Below are positions 19,443 through 28,793 of a DNA stretch of 64,000 nt, in pieces. The position numbers and the translations under genes were made by a program. Within the stretch, counting starts at the first letter, position 1, and each line of letters starts with the position of its first letter. The notes under the pieces are model-generated. The model was not told the origin of the DNA. It saw only the letters and a list, made by a program, of their open reading frames with translations, and did not search any database. This stretch comes from Leptospira kemamanensis (GTDB lineage: Bacteria > Spirochaetota > Leptospiria > Leptospirales > Leptospiraceae), in contig NZ_RQGG01000009.1 in the NCBI RefSeq assembly GCF_004769665.1, forward strand, positions 95,822 to 159,821, read 5' to 3'.

Positions 19443-20558
19443 TCATAAAGATTTTTTGATTGTATCTGCGATGAGTCGATTTGCTTTTTCATTGAAGTGG
19501 ATGTCTTCTGGTTGTAATAAGTCTCTATGACTACGAAAGATTGGACGTAAATCAATCAAAGGAATTTGAAATTCTTGAGCCAATTGTTGCAATGCTAAAA
19601 TGAATTCCGCATCACCCGTAAGCCAATTTGGATCCAAAGGAAAACCAATTTCCTTGTACACTGCAAACCTTGAGGAATCAAATTCAACATCGAGAGGAAT
19701 ATAAACAAGTGTGAGTGCAACATTTCGTTTGGTGAGATTTTCTTTGAGTCTAAACAAGATCTGTTTCCATCGTTTCCAATTTTGACTCGATACAGATTTT
19801 ACCTGTAATGATTCATAAAAATAATTAGGACTAATCGAATATAAGGTTTTAAATGATGTGTAATTTGGTGGAATCGGAGGGGAATCTTTTGGATTGCCTC
19901 TTTTTTTATTATCCAGTAATGGCAAATTAGAAAGACGATTCAGTTCTTCTGTCATTCGAACTTGCACCGATTGGAAATACTCTCGTTTCCTAATCGATCG
20001 AGAGTACTCTGGTAAAAAAAACGTAAGTACATCCCTATACCAACTTTGTCGTTTCACAAAATGAAGAAAATCGGGTGTATCTCCCGTCTCATACACATCA
20101 TTTCCATAAATCACTAAGTATAATTTTTGAAACGAAATGGAATCTTTTATCGTTTGGTATATCGAAAATTCGTTTTCTAACGTATAACCAGGAACACTGA
20201 CATTGATCCATTGGCAATTCGTCTCAGCATTCAAAAGTTCGGTAAAACGATCCTTTAAAAAAATTCCCGAACCAAACGTTTGCGAATCACCTAATACGAG
20301 ATAATGACAATTTACATTTTTCAACCCATTGGGTTGTCGGATACCAAATTGGTTTGTTTTCCCGTATTCTACTTCTCCATTCCGGAAAAAAGGAATGGTT
20401 TGGTTTGGGGGATAGTGATAGGTTCCATATTCGACAAAGGGAACTAAAAACCATCTGTCTACGAATCTAAGGCAAAGAAAAGCAGAAACAAAGATGATGA
20501 GGATCAAAAAAAGGAACCGAAGTTTTGTTCCACCTAAATGTAAATTCACTTTTTTCAT
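19443..20558 (-). CDS. Membrane-anchored SGNH/GDSL hydrolase-like protein
   Basis: A 371-residue protein with one N-terminal membrane helix (~14-32) and an extracytoplasmic SGNH-type domain. Block I is LVLGDSQTFGSG (Ser nucleophile, ~92-103), block III-like is VIYGNDVYE, and block V is PEDIHFNEKANRLIA with the Asp-x-x-His pair. Related domains in bacteria are often O-acetyltransferase/esterase modules acting on surface polysaccharides. It is divergent from a multi-pass membrane protein with 46 bp between starts, so the two may serve one envelope pathway; this is inference. Confidence 0.8.
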   Translation of the reverse strand: MKKVNLHLGGTKLRFLFLILIIFVSAFLCLRFVDRWFLVPFVEYGTYHYPPNQTIPFFRNGEVEYGKTNQFGIRQPNGLKNVNCHYLVLGDSQTFGSGIFLKDRFTELLNAETNCQWINVSVPGYTLENEFSIYQTIKDSISFQKLYLVIYGNDVYETGDTPDFLHFVKRQSWYRDVLTFFLPEYSRSIRKREYFQSVQVRMTEELNRLSNLPLLDNKKRGNPKDSPPIPPNYTSFKTLYSISPNYFYESLQVKSVSSQNWKRWKQILFRLKENLTKRNVALTLVYIPLDVEFDSSRFAVYKEIGFPLDPNWLTGDAEFILALQQLAQEFQIPLIDLRPIFRSHRDLLQPEDIHFNEKANRLIADTIKKSL

Positions 20559-20604
20559 TGTAGAACTGTGGAACTCTTATACCATGTACTAGATTCGATT
20601 TGAT

Positions 20605-22014
20605 ATGAACCTGTCCAAAAAAGCAATAGGATTCTTTTTTCTCTTAGGATTTTTCATACTTTGTTTTTTCCTCACAAAGATGGATGCAATCAAATCATTT
20701 TCTGATTTTTCTTTATTCGAATGGCAAACTCATTTGGCCACCCAAGGGAAACTGTATTTACCTTATACTCATTCCTCTTTAGATCCAGAATATCAATTCT
20801 TTCCGTTACCGAATTTGTTTTTTCACCTAACAAAAAATAATGCTCACGCAACTTTTCCTAATTTATATCCAATTTTAATGTCTCCATTGTATTTACTTTT
20901 TGGAGTTTACGGAATACAAGTCGCACAGTTTGTACTTTTTCTGATTTCCATCTGGATATTTTTCCAGACCACAAAAAATGAAGTTTTGACTTTGTTTTTG
21001 TTTTTTAGTTCTTCCATCGTTTTATATATCTTTTTGGTTCATGATACCATCTTAGTCTTTTTTATAGAAATCCTGGTTCTCTTTTTCTATCAAAAGGAAA
21101 AACCATTTCTGACATCACTCTTGACTGTTATCGTGATTTGGATGAGACCGGAAATGGGTTTTGTTTTTTGTTTTTTACCTTTTTTGTTTCCTCATTCGAT
21201 TCCATGGAAAAAGTATTTTTTTCTTTGCAGTGTCTTGTTTCTCTTATTCGCTTTGATTAATTTTATTTTCTATCATTCCTTTTTACCCTTACGATTCTTA
21301 AAGAATTCCCAATCCCAATGGAATCCTGAAGTAGGAATCTACTTACTGCGTTTGGTTTGGCAACAAATCCCAATATTTATACTCTTTATATTCTTCCTGA
21401 TTTGGGAATGGTTTCATCAGACCAAAAATTATTTACATATCTTCCTTGTTTGTACCACAATTTTGGTTTGTTTTGTTTCACCGAATACGGGGGGACATGA
21501 TACACCAAGATACCTATATGGTTTCATACCTTTGTATTTACTCTCGATGGAAAACAAAAACAAGAAACTTACAATTCATCCCGTGATCGTGACTTTTTTT
21601 TTGCTCCTTATGTCTATCTATTTCACCTATGGGCTCCATTCCCAATTCAAAACCTTAGCTAAAATCTCCAAGTATCAATCGAACACTTTGTCCGAAATCG
21701 CTTCATTGAAAGAAAAAACAATTGTGGTCAACAATTCTGATTTATCGTTTATCCTTTTGCCACTATTGACTCAAAACAAAGACATCCTTCTTTTGCGGGA
21801 AGAAGTATCTAATTCAGGTTTTGTCAATTTTTTGACAAAAAACCAAATTCCAGAATTTGTGTTCGTGGAAATTCCTCCGAGTCCCTATCCCATCCCTGAT
21901 TCCCTAGTTTCCGAAGATTGTCAGAATCACTGTATCTACCAAAAACGAGAATCTAATCCCTTACCCAATGCTCTGTTACCCATCTCTATAAGCCGTTATC
22001 TCCGATCTTTCTAA
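20605..22014 (+). CDS. Multi-pass membrane protein, GT-C glycosyltransferase-like
   Basis: A 469-residue protein with about ten predicted membrane helices and a soluble C-terminal ~90 residues. The layout (first periplasmic loop after helix 1 with Asp/Glu-containing 'SLFEWQTHLATQGKLYLPY' and 'DPEYQFFP', later 'GGHDTPRYLYGFIPLYLLS') resembles GT-C type glycosyltransferases, including putative leptospiral ones. No motif is decisive. It is divergent from the SGNH hydrolase gene. Codon use is strongly T-rich, as expected for a hydrophobic protein. Confidence 0.7.
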   Translation: MNLSKKAIGFFFLLGFFILCFFLTKMDAIKSFSDFSLFEWQTHLATQGKLYLPYTHSSLDPEYQFFPLPNLFFHLTKNNAHATFPNLYPILMSPLYLLFGVYGIQVAQFVLFLISIWIFFQTTKNEVLTLFLFFSSSIVLYIFLVHDTILVFFIEILVLFFYQKEKPFLTSLLTVIVIWMRPEMGFVFCFLPFLFPHSIPWKKYFFLCSVLFLLFALINFIFYHSFLPLRFLKNSQSQWNPEVGIYLLRLVWQQIPIFILFIFFLIWEWFHQTKNYLHIFLVCTTILVCFVSPNTGGHDTPRYLYGFIPLYLLSMENKNKKLTIHPVIVTFFLLLMSIYFTYGLHSQFKTLAKISKYQSNTLSEIASLKEKTIVVNNSDLSFILLPLLTQNKDILLLREEVSNSGFVNFLTKNQIPEFVFVEIPPSPYPIPDSLVSEDCQNHCIYQKRESNPLPNALLPISISRYLRSF

Positions 22015-22079
22015 TCAATAGGGATTTCTGACTTGATTTCTAACGAAACTCTCTATAGTATTTCTTGGGAAAGGTTCGT

Positions 22080-22991
22080 ATGAGTTCAAATAAATGTCCA
22101 AGTTGTGGTAGCACCAATATATACCAAGAGTCGGCAAATATTTTTCGATGTGGAGACTGCTTCGACAAACTTCCGTCAGCTTCTCTTTACGACAGTCCTC
22201 CACCGAAAGTATACGGAACCAATCAAAAACTAGAAAGTTTTTCCTTTACTAAGTACAAATACATCATCATCGCCGTTGTTGTTGGTTGGATGTTTCTCGG
22301 AACCGTCATTACATCGATCTCTCAATGGATCAATTTGAATAACACTGCAACATCAGAAGAAGAATCACAAGAAATTGCGATTGATCCAAGTTTAAATAAT
22401 GTAGAGATCCAACCGGAAGGTGAGTTCACTCTATTAGGGGAGATTCCTGATACAATCGGCAATATTTATTTTGTTGGTAAATTTGAAAACCAATCCGAGT
22501 CAACTCTCCTCATGCCGAAAATCACGGTCAACTTACTTGCGGAAGACGGAACTAGTGTAGGCAAATGTGAAGGGTATGGAGATAAAAACTTTGTGACAAA
22601 AAATGAATCAGTAAGTTACGAAGTTCTTTGCACCGATGCTCCCAAATACCATCACTACGAACTACTTCTGACTGGTACAAATTATGTGGCCGAATTTTCT
22701 CGACCAAATTTTACTTTGTCTGCCATCAATGTAAAAAAAGTAAAAAACAAAGGCACTGTGATTACAGGAAAAATCCAAAACAGTGGATCCACGATCGCAA
22801 ATTACACTAGAGTCAAATGTCTCTTAGTTGGTGCGAATGGAAAAACTTTCGATTATGGAACATATACTTGGGATCAGGAAGATTTTCCACCACAAGAAAC
22901 TCGTACCTTTTCCTTAGAATTCAATCGATCAAAAGAAAGAGCTGCTTCTTATTACTGTGACGCTGATGCAGTGAACCAAGAAGCGAATTAA
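22080..22991 (+). CDS. Zinc-ribbon membrane protein with FxLYD-like domains
   Basis: A 303-residue protein: N-terminal zinc ribbon (CPSC...CGDC, residues 6-27), a single membrane helix (~57-79), then two beta-rich extracytoplasmic segments ('GNIYFVGKFENQSESTLLMPKITVNLLAEDG' type, and 'KNKGTVITGKIQNSGSTIANYTRVKCLL') that resemble FxLYD/immunoglobulin-like modules. ATG 22080 is chosen because GGAAAGG lies 5 nt upstream; the frame extends to TTG 22065 without support. Function unknown. Confidence 0.75.
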   Translation: MSSNKCPSCGSTNIYQESANIFRCGDCFDKLPSASLYDSPPPKVYGTNQKLESFSFTKYKYIIIAVVVGWMFLGTVITSISQWINLNNTATSEEESQEIAIDPSLNNVEIQPEGEFTLLGEIPDTIGNIYFVGKFENQSESTLLMPKITVNLLAEDGTSVGKCEGYGDKNFVTKNESVSYEVLCTDAPKYHHYELLLTGTNYVAEFSRPNFTLSAINVKKVKNKGTVITGKIQNSGSTIANYTRVKCLLVGANGKTFDYGTYTWDQEDFPPQETRTFSLEFNRSKERAASYYCDADAVNQEAN

Positions 22992-23009
22992 AAGAGGCCA
23001 ATTAAGATT

Positions 23010-23321
23010 TTATGATTTGTCCCACTGTGCATGTAGGACTTGGTAAAAATTTTCAATCGACTTATCTAGGTTATGAGAACGCCAATAAGGATTGGATTCT
23101 AGTGCAATTTGTACGTTTTTGACAACACTTCTGATGAAATTCGTGCGCTCAATTTTAGAACCGTTTTCTAATTTTTCAAATGTTGTGTTACGGGTTGCCA
23201 GTTCTCGTTTGAGAGCAGTAGATATCACTATCACCGCATCATCTGTTGTTAGTCGGTGCTCCATCACCAATAATTCTGCTGCTTCTTTGATGAGTTTCAG
23301 TTGTCGATTGCTTACAGTCAT
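23010..23321 (-). CDS. Hypothetical helical protein
   Basis: A ~103-residue, helix-rich, soluble protein starting at ATG 23321 (MTVSNRQLKLIKEAAELL). A longer frame from 23363 adds 14 residues including two Cys, and cannot be excluded. No motif is recognised. It converges on the zinc-ribbon protein gene with an 18 bp gap and is divergent from the STAS gene, so a link with that regulator is possible. Confidence 0.6.
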   Translation of the reverse strand: MTVSNRQLKLIKEAAELLVMEHRLTTDDAVIVISTALKRELATRNTTFEKLENGSKIERTNFIRSVVKNVQIALESNPYWRSHNLDKSIENFYQVLHAQWDKS

Positions 23322-23431
23322 GAGATCGAAGCATATTTGACAATAAGGGTTTCTAAAAAACAAGACAGAAATGGATTTTTGTAGCGAAAAATTCTTTCAA
23401 AATTTCCAATACAGAAAATAAAGAGAGAACT

Positions 23432-23716
23432 TTGGCAATTTTGATCAAAATCAAAAATGAAGACATTTCCTTCGATGGACTGAGTGGTTTTCGTGAAAGG
23501 ATTATGTCTACCATCAAAAACAGCAAAGAAGATATAGAATTGGATTTCTCAGAAATCACCATGTCCCTTGACAGCGCTACCATAGGCGAATTGATGAAGT
23601 ACCATTCGACCTTAGAAGCGCAAAACTTGCAGTTACGCCTGACAGGTGTAAACAAATTGATTCGCACCGTCTTCCGATTGAACAAACTCGACACCATCTT
23701 ACACCTAGCAGAATAA
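23432..23716 (+). CDS. STAS domain protein (anti-sigma-factor antagonist-like)
   Basis: A 94-residue single STAS domain. The conserved loop before helix 2 reads LDSATIGELM; in anti-anti-sigma factors this is DSSG with a phosphorylated Ser, here the candidate is the Ser of DSA. The rest (LQLRLTGVNKLIRTVFRLNKLDTIL) matches the family's 'l.l.g.s..v...l...gl...f'. TTG 23432 is preceded by AGAGAG. A partner switch kinase or phosphatase is not adjacent. Confidence 0.75.
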   Translation: MAILIKIKNEDISFDGLSGFRERIMSTIKNSKEDIELDFSEITMSLDSATIGELMKYHSTLEAQNLQLRLTGVNKLIRTVFRLNKLDTILHLAE

Positions 23717-23806
23717 CTAAGGATAAGTACGCATTGCACTGTTTCTCCTAGTACGAATTTCAAAACGTACATTAGGTAGTCAAAACTCATTCCGTCAAAT
23801 TCGAAT

Positions 23807-24919
23807 ATGAAGTACGGAATTCTTATTACTCTTTCTCTCCTTATCCTCCAGCTTAATTGTGAAAAAAAAGACAAAGACTCTTACTTATGGGCGATTGCCT
23901 TACTTAACTCTTCGCAATCAAAAGAAATCCAAACACCTGAGGAAACTCCAAACCCAGAGATTTCCTTCCCAACCAAAATCCATTTCACTGTTTTCACTGG
24001 ACCAGAAACAAAAGGACTATGTCCAAGTTTTGGAGGTCTATTTGTTCAATACAAAAGAGGTGAAGAAGAAACTTGCTCATCTACTGGTTGGGAACCTTCT
24101 TGTGTTTCTTATCTCTATTCTCCAGATGGAACGATCAAAATGATCGATGCGAGAAGTTTTTTGGGGCTCAGTTTCAACGAAGATTTGGAAATGCCATCAC
24201 ATATTTTTCCCACAAATTCAACTTCCAATATTCTATGTTTCAAACAAATGATGCCAACTGACAACGATCATGTGGAAATGTATAGTTTCCAATTGCAGGC
24301 AATCAAAAAAAATCAAACTGTTTGTGAAGGAACTTGGAACGACACTCAATGTGTAGATTCGATACCGATTTTTGGTACCTCAGAATTTCTCATGCCGAAA
24401 GAATTCCCTATTTTAACTACGGATGGAGATGGGCATGTTGGTTCCCAAACTTTGAATCTTAAATATGTTTCTGAAGAAAATTTTTATACCACTTGTACTT
24501 TTTTTGGCAATGAACATAGAAAAGTGGAAGGATTTACTTGGAATGCTTATATTGCAGGCACTGGAGAGATGGGAGATGGCCTTGGTATGTGTCGTCAATG
24601 TGAGCAAAATTACTGCGAATCAATCGATCCAAATACGGGCCTTGCTATCCAACTCACTCCAGAAAGAATATTTCCAATCCCAGTTGGCAACATCATCACA
24701 GCAAAAAAAGAAATCATTTTACATGTGATCAAAGGCCAAGGACCAGGCAAACATAGTGTCAGATGGAATATACAAGGTTTTCGTCAATGGGTTGGCCCAA
24801 AAGAATTGTTGGTAATGTTATCCAATAGCAATGTTTTATTTGTCTTCCTTTTTCCCATCCTTCTAACAGTATTTATATTTCTAAAAAAGTTTTGGAAAAA
24901 AAGAATCAAATTTAAGTGA
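23807..24919 (+). CDS. Hypothetical lipoprotein with C-terminal membrane helix
   Basis: A 370-residue predicted lipoprotein: short signal and lipobox LQLNC, acidic/Pro-rich spacer, a Cys-rich beta-type domain (more than ten Cys, e.g. CRQCEQNYC), and near the C-terminus a second hydrophobic helix (LFVFLFPILLTVFIFLKKF) followed by a Lys/Arg tail. A lipoprotein that also ends in a membrane helix and a basic stop-transfer is unusual and suggests inner-membrane location. Not recognised. Confidence 0.7.
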   Translation: MKYGILITLSLLILQLNCEKKDKDSYLWAIALLNSSQSKEIQTPEETPNPEISFPTKIHFTVFTGPETKGLCPSFGGLFVQYKRGEEETCSSTGWEPSCVSYLYSPDGTIKMIDARSFLGLSFNEDLEMPSHIFPTNSTSNILCFKQMMPTDNDHVEMYSFQLQAIKKNQTVCEGTWNDTQCVDSIPIFGTSEFLMPKEFPILTTDGDGHVGSQTLNLKYVSEENFYTTCTFFGNEHRKVEGFTWNAYIAGTGEMGDGLGMCRQCEQNYCESIDPNTGLAIQLTPERIFPIPVGNIITAKKEIILHVIKGQGPGKHSVRWNIQGFRQWVGPKELLVMLSNSNVLFVFLFPILLTVFIFLKKFWKKRIKFK

Positions 24920-24941
24920 GCAAATGATCCATCAACCTAAG

Positions 24942-25121
24942 TTATGTTTCATTTTGCACGGGTAATGCAATTTGAAATGCAACTTTCGTTTTTGGTTTTC
25001 CATCCCAATCCAGATGGTCTTTTACATTAAAAATTGAAATTTTACCTTGGTGTTTTTTGATGCAATTATCCACATAACTCAATCCCAATCCAAAATCCAA
25101 GGTTCCATATTTTTCAAATTT
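24942..25121 (-). pseudogene. Histidine kinase C-terminal remnant
   Basis: Between the end of the P-type ATPase and the lipoprotein stop, the minus strand encodes ~59 residues, KFEKYGTLDFGLGLSYVDNC... to a stop at 24942-24944. It holds the G2 ATP-lid box (GLGLSYV) and the terminal strands of a HATPase_c domain (KHQGKISI, KVAFQIALPV). There is no start codon or upstream kinase; an in-frame TAA precedes it, and the ATPase stop overlaps it. It looks like the 3' stump of a histidine kinase left after a deletion or insertion. Confidence 0.75.
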
Positions 25122-28100
25122 TTAGTCTTTTTCTTCGAAAGTATTTCAAAATTTCTGAATACAATAATAAAACAACTGTTCCATGGAAAGCAAATCCGTA
25201 AACATGAAATGGTAACGGAGCAAAATAATAGATAAATCGTAAATCAGTATAAAAGAATAAATAACATAACAAAAAGGAAAACAGAATCCCGATCCAAATG
25301 ATTTGATTGGAAAACAAATTCATTGTAAATACAGATTCCAACTTAGACCTTTTGCTAAATACATTTGCAATTTGTACTGTGATTGTTGGGAAAAAGAAAG
25401 CAGTGAGGGATTGCAGATACTCAGGACTTGCCTTTGTCATATTGAGTCCTTCTGGTGAAGAAGGCATCACTCCTCCACATTCCGTGTATACAAAATAGTA
25501 ATAAGTACTAAGACAAGCTCCTAATAATATCATCCCTTCCATCAGATAAGATTTTAAAATAAAACCAAGAGAGATCAATTTTTCATTTCGATTCCTTGGT
25601 TTTCGATTCATAATTCCTTTTTCCGGTGGTTCCGATCCCAAACCCATCGCTGGAATCAAATCGGTTCCGACGTCTACAGCCAAAACACCCATCACTGTCA
25701 TAAGGAGAGGAAACCCAGGAATCAATGCCCAAAGCAGGAAGGGAATCAACTCTTGTGGATTCGAGTTTAAAACATATGCGGAAAATTTTCGAATATTCTC
25801 AAATACCCCTCTTCCTTCTTCAATCGCGGACACTATGGTTGCAAAATCATCATCCACGATGATCATACGAGCAGCTTCTTTAGCTACCTCAGTACCACGT
25901 TTGCCCATGGCAATCCCGATATCGGCTTTTTTTAAAGCAGGACCATCATTTACACCATCTCCTGTAACGGCAACAATTTCACCTAACTCTTGTAATATTG
26001 TGACAATTCGTAATTTTTGAGATGGGGAAACTCTTGCAAAGATAGGTTCCCCTTTTTTAACCCATTCGCGTAAACTGATATCGTTCATTTGATCCAATTG
26101 GACACCAGTGATGACAACAGGTGATTCCCCACCGATCCCAATGGATTTGCCTACCGATTCTGCAGTCAGTGGGTGGTCTCCAGTGATCATCAGAATTCGA
26201 ATACCCGCCGTATGACATTTTGTGATCGCATCTGGAACTTTTGGCCGAATGGGATCCGCAAGGCAAGCATGTCCCAAATAAATCAAATTGGATTCTATTG
26301 CATCTAACGAGAGTTCATTTTTTGATGTGGTACTTACTTCTAAGGTTTGGTAAGCAAATGCTAATACACGATTTCCTTTTCTAGCTGATTCATCAGAACT
26401 TTGTTTTAATTTTTCTCTCTTTGTTTCATCCAAAGGATAAACAGAACCATTTTCATACACATAAGAACAAATCGATAAAATTTCTTGAGGTCCTCCTTTC
26501 GCAAACGATGTAGTGAAGTTTTGATTTTGCACCACCACACTCATTCGTTTCCGAATCGAATCAAATCCATTGGTAAATATCCTTTGGTTAGAAGTATTTT
26601 GGATTCTACCGGATGCTAAATACAATAAGGCCAGTTCCGTAGGATCACCCATTGGATTTGGAACTAAGGATGCGTTATTGCAATAGTATCCACATTCCAA
26701 TAATAATTGACTGCCTTCTTTTTTAGAAAATTCATCAGGACTTAAGAAGTGATTATCAAAATACAATTCTACTACACGCATTTGATTTTGAGTCAGTGTT
26801 CCCGTTTTATCTGAACAAATAACAGTCGTACAACCCAATGTTTCTACACTGGATAAATCTTTTAAGATTGCATTCCGTTTGGCCATCCTCGAAACACCTA
26901 ATGCTAGTGATAAGGTGACAGTAGGAAGTAAACCTTCAGGGACATTTGCGACAAAGATTCCTATAAAAAACAAAAAGGCTTGCACAAAACTAAGGCCAGC
27001 GACCCAATACCCAACTGCTAAAAAAATCACTCCAATACTAAAAGCAAAAAAAGATATAGAGATAACGGTTTGCCTTAATTGTTTTTGTAATGGACTTTCC
27101 TCTCTTTTGATTTTGGAGGTTAATCCTGCGATTTGTCCAATTTCAGTTGTTTGGCCCGTCCCAAATACAATGGCTTTCGCCTTACCTTTGATGAGGGAAC
27201 TTCCCGCAAAAAGAATGTTTGGCATCTCTAACCAAAGAAATTTCCCTTCTAAAACGATTTCGTTTTCTGATTTGTAACGACGTGCGGAAGTAGATTCACC
27301 TGTGAGTGATGAGTTATCAACTTCTACATCCTCAGACTCAATGATTCGACAGTCAGCAGGAACAATATCACCTTCCGAAAGAACGAGAAGATCCCCTGGA
27401 ACAATGTCATCAGCCTGAATGGTTCCTAACTCACCTTCTCGAATCACAGGGCATTCATTTGCTAATAAGTTTCGTAATGCTTCCACAGCATGATCGGATT
27501 TAGATTCTTGAAAAAAAGAAAAGATCCCGTTGATGAGGACAACAATGAAAATGGCAATCCCTAATTCTGGCATGTCTACACCAGGCACAAAACAAAGACC
27601 CGTTGCCACCCAAAGTAAAACGGCAAATAAATTAAAAAAACTTTTTAAAAACTTCCAAATCACAGGTGTGGATTTTTCTTTTTCAATGACATTTTTACCA
27701 AACGTTTTCAATCGAAAGTTTGCTTCTTTTTTTGTAAGACCATTTTGTAAATCAGTTTGTAACTCAAAAGCAATCTGAGACTGATTTAAGTTTTTATAAC
27801 TTGGTTTCATGTTTTTTTCACCAAGTTGAACCACACTGAGTACATCCACAGCCTTCTGACACTTCAAAAGTTCTTCAAATATTTGAGGTAACAAAGAAGA
27901 TAAACCATGTAACAAACGTAAGTGCAAGGAGGGCAATGCTTCCGGTATCATTTGATACAATACAAGTTGTATCTTTTTCTCACTTACGAAAATTCCATTT
28001 GGCAAAAGGAATAAAAACAATTCAGGAGTTTTGATTTTTTGGGAGCGAAAATGAGGAATGAGAATCTGATCCCCAATCCTTTCAAAGGTTTGGTTGGGGA

Positions 28101-28239
28101 TCGAATGGAACCGGTAGTGGATTTCTTCTTGTAATTCGAGTTCTGGAATTTTTTTGATTAATGCGTTTTGAACATCTTCCCAATCATTTGCATCTTTTAG
28201 AATTTGGATGGAATCAACATTTAGATATTCAAGTAACAT
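25114..28239 (-). CDS. Na,K-ATPase-like (P2-type) cation ATPase with N-terminal PTS EIIA-like domain
   Basis: A 1041-residue P2-type ATPase. The core has TGES, the phosphorylated Asp in CSDKTGTLTQN, and GDGVNDGPALKKADIG. The M4 motif is VANVPEGLLPTV and M6 is VDVGTDLIPAM, nearer to the IIC (Na,K/H,K) group than to SERCA; M5 YVLNSNPQELIPF keeps the Ser-Asn and Glu ligands. Residues ~15-140 form an extra domain with the plan of PTS EIIA type 2 (Fru/Ntr): IGDQILIPHFRS with the candidate phospho-His63, and SLHLRLLHGLSSLL. So ion pumping may be controlled by a PTS-type phosphorelay; that is inference. Confidence 0.88.
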   Translation of the reverse strand: MLLEYLNVDSIQILKDANDWEDVQNALIKKIPELELQEEIHYRFHSIPNQTFERIGDQILIPHFRSQKIKTPELFLFLLPNGIFVSEKKIQLVLYQMIPEALPSLHLRLLHGLSSLLPQIFEELLKCQKAVDVLSVVQLGEKNMKPSYKNLNQSQIAFELQTDLQNGLTKKEANFRLKTFGKNVIEKEKSTPVIWKFLKSFFNLFAVLLWVATGLCFVPGVDMPELGIAIFIVVLINGIFSFFQESKSDHAVEALRNLLANECPVIREGELGTIQADDIVPGDLLVLSEGDIVPADCRIIESEDVEVDNSSLTGESTSARRYKSENEIVLEGKFLWLEMPNILFAGSSLIKGKAKAIVFGTGQTTEIGQIAGLTSKIKREESPLQKQLRQTVISISFFAFSIGVIFLAVGYWVAGLSFVQAFLFFIGIFVANVPEGLLPTVTLSLALGVSRMAKRNAILKDLSSVETLGCTTVICSDKTGTLTQNQMRVVELYFDNHFLSPDEFSKKEGSQLLLECGYYCNNASLVPNPMGDPTELALLYLASGRIQNTSNQRIFTNGFDSIRKRMSVVVQNQNFTTSFAKGGPQEILSICSYVYENGSVYPLDETKREKLKQSSDESARKGNRVLAFAYQTLEVSTTSKNELSLDAIESNLIYLGHACLADPIRPKVPDAITKCHTAGIRILMITGDHPLTAESVGKSIGIGGESPVVITGVQLDQMNDISLREWVKKGEPIFARVSPSQKLRIVTILQELGEIVAVTGDGVNDGPALKKADIGIAMGKRGTEVAKEAARMIIVDDDFATIVSAIEEGRGVFENIRKFSAYVLNSNPQELIPFLLWALIPGFPLLMTVMGVLAVDVGTDLIPAMGLGSEPPEKGIMNRKPRNRNEKLISLGFILKSYLMEGMILLGACLSTYYYFVYTECGGVMPSSPEGLNMTKASPEYLQSLTAFFFPTITVQIANVFSKRSKLESVFTMNLFSNQIIWIGILFSFLLCYLFFYTDLRFIYYFAPLPFHVYGFAFHGTVVLLLYSEILKYFRRKRLKI

Positions 28240-28357
28240 AATCGAATTTTGTCCCTAGTCTTCATCGGACGATATTTTGGATCAGAATCTATCGATTCTA
28301 TGTGAATGAAAACTTCAGGAAACGATGGATTCAAAGACACTTCCAAAGGAAATTTGA

Positions 28358-28780
28358 TTATTCTTGGAAAATTTCCTTGGCCGCTTTCGGGTAACGCAAC
28401 TGGATACCATCCCACCAAACATCTGTACTAAAGGCAGCAGATTCGGCTATTTGCCATTTTCCATTCACTCGTTTGTACAATGCTTCTACATGGCAACAGT
28501 CATAAGGAAGATCTTCTGCCAATTCTATCTCTTTTCCATCTTTTCGTTTCGCAGTACCACGAAACCAAGCAAAATCACCTGACAATTTAAAGTGTTCCAC
28601 AACAAATACAAATTCTTGTTTAAACTCTTTTGTTAAGTTGGCTCTTAATAAATCTAACAAATAGGTACGTTCTACTTCGTTTGATTTATTTTTTGTTTTG
28701 TAATCCAAAACATTGGTTTGCGAATATAAACCAAAACTAAAAAGGAAAACTAGTAGAATATAAATACTCTTTTTATCCAA
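28358..28780 (-). CDS. Hypothetical exported protein
   Basis: A 140-residue protein with a signal peptide (KKSIYILLVFLFSFGLYSQ) and a small alpha/beta domain ending in 'EALYKRVNGKWQIAESAAFSTDVWWDGI', reminiscent of NTF2/SnoaL-like folds where the last strands carry 'W.i.'. The Cys pair PYDCCHVEA is conspicuous. I do not recognise the family. It lies between the SDR gene and the ATPase gene on the same strand. Confidence 0.7.
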   Translation of the reverse strand: MDKKSIYILLVFLFSFGLYSQTNVLDYKTKNKSNEVERTYLLDLLRANLTKEFKQEFVFVVEHFKLSGDFAWFRGTAKRKDGKEIELAEDLPYDCCHVEALYKRVNGKWQIAESAAFSTDVWWDGIQLRYPKAAKEIFQE

Positions 28781-28793
28781 AGGAACCTCCCGT

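Noticed and set aside
28286..28301. Short inverted repeat AGAATC/GATTCT as terminator
   Set aside because: Six-base arms without a T-run on either strand; too weak to call.
28221..28418. 65-residue minus-strand ORF between the ATPase and the exported protein
   Set aside because: It overlaps both real genes, has no recognisable domain or ribosome-binding site.
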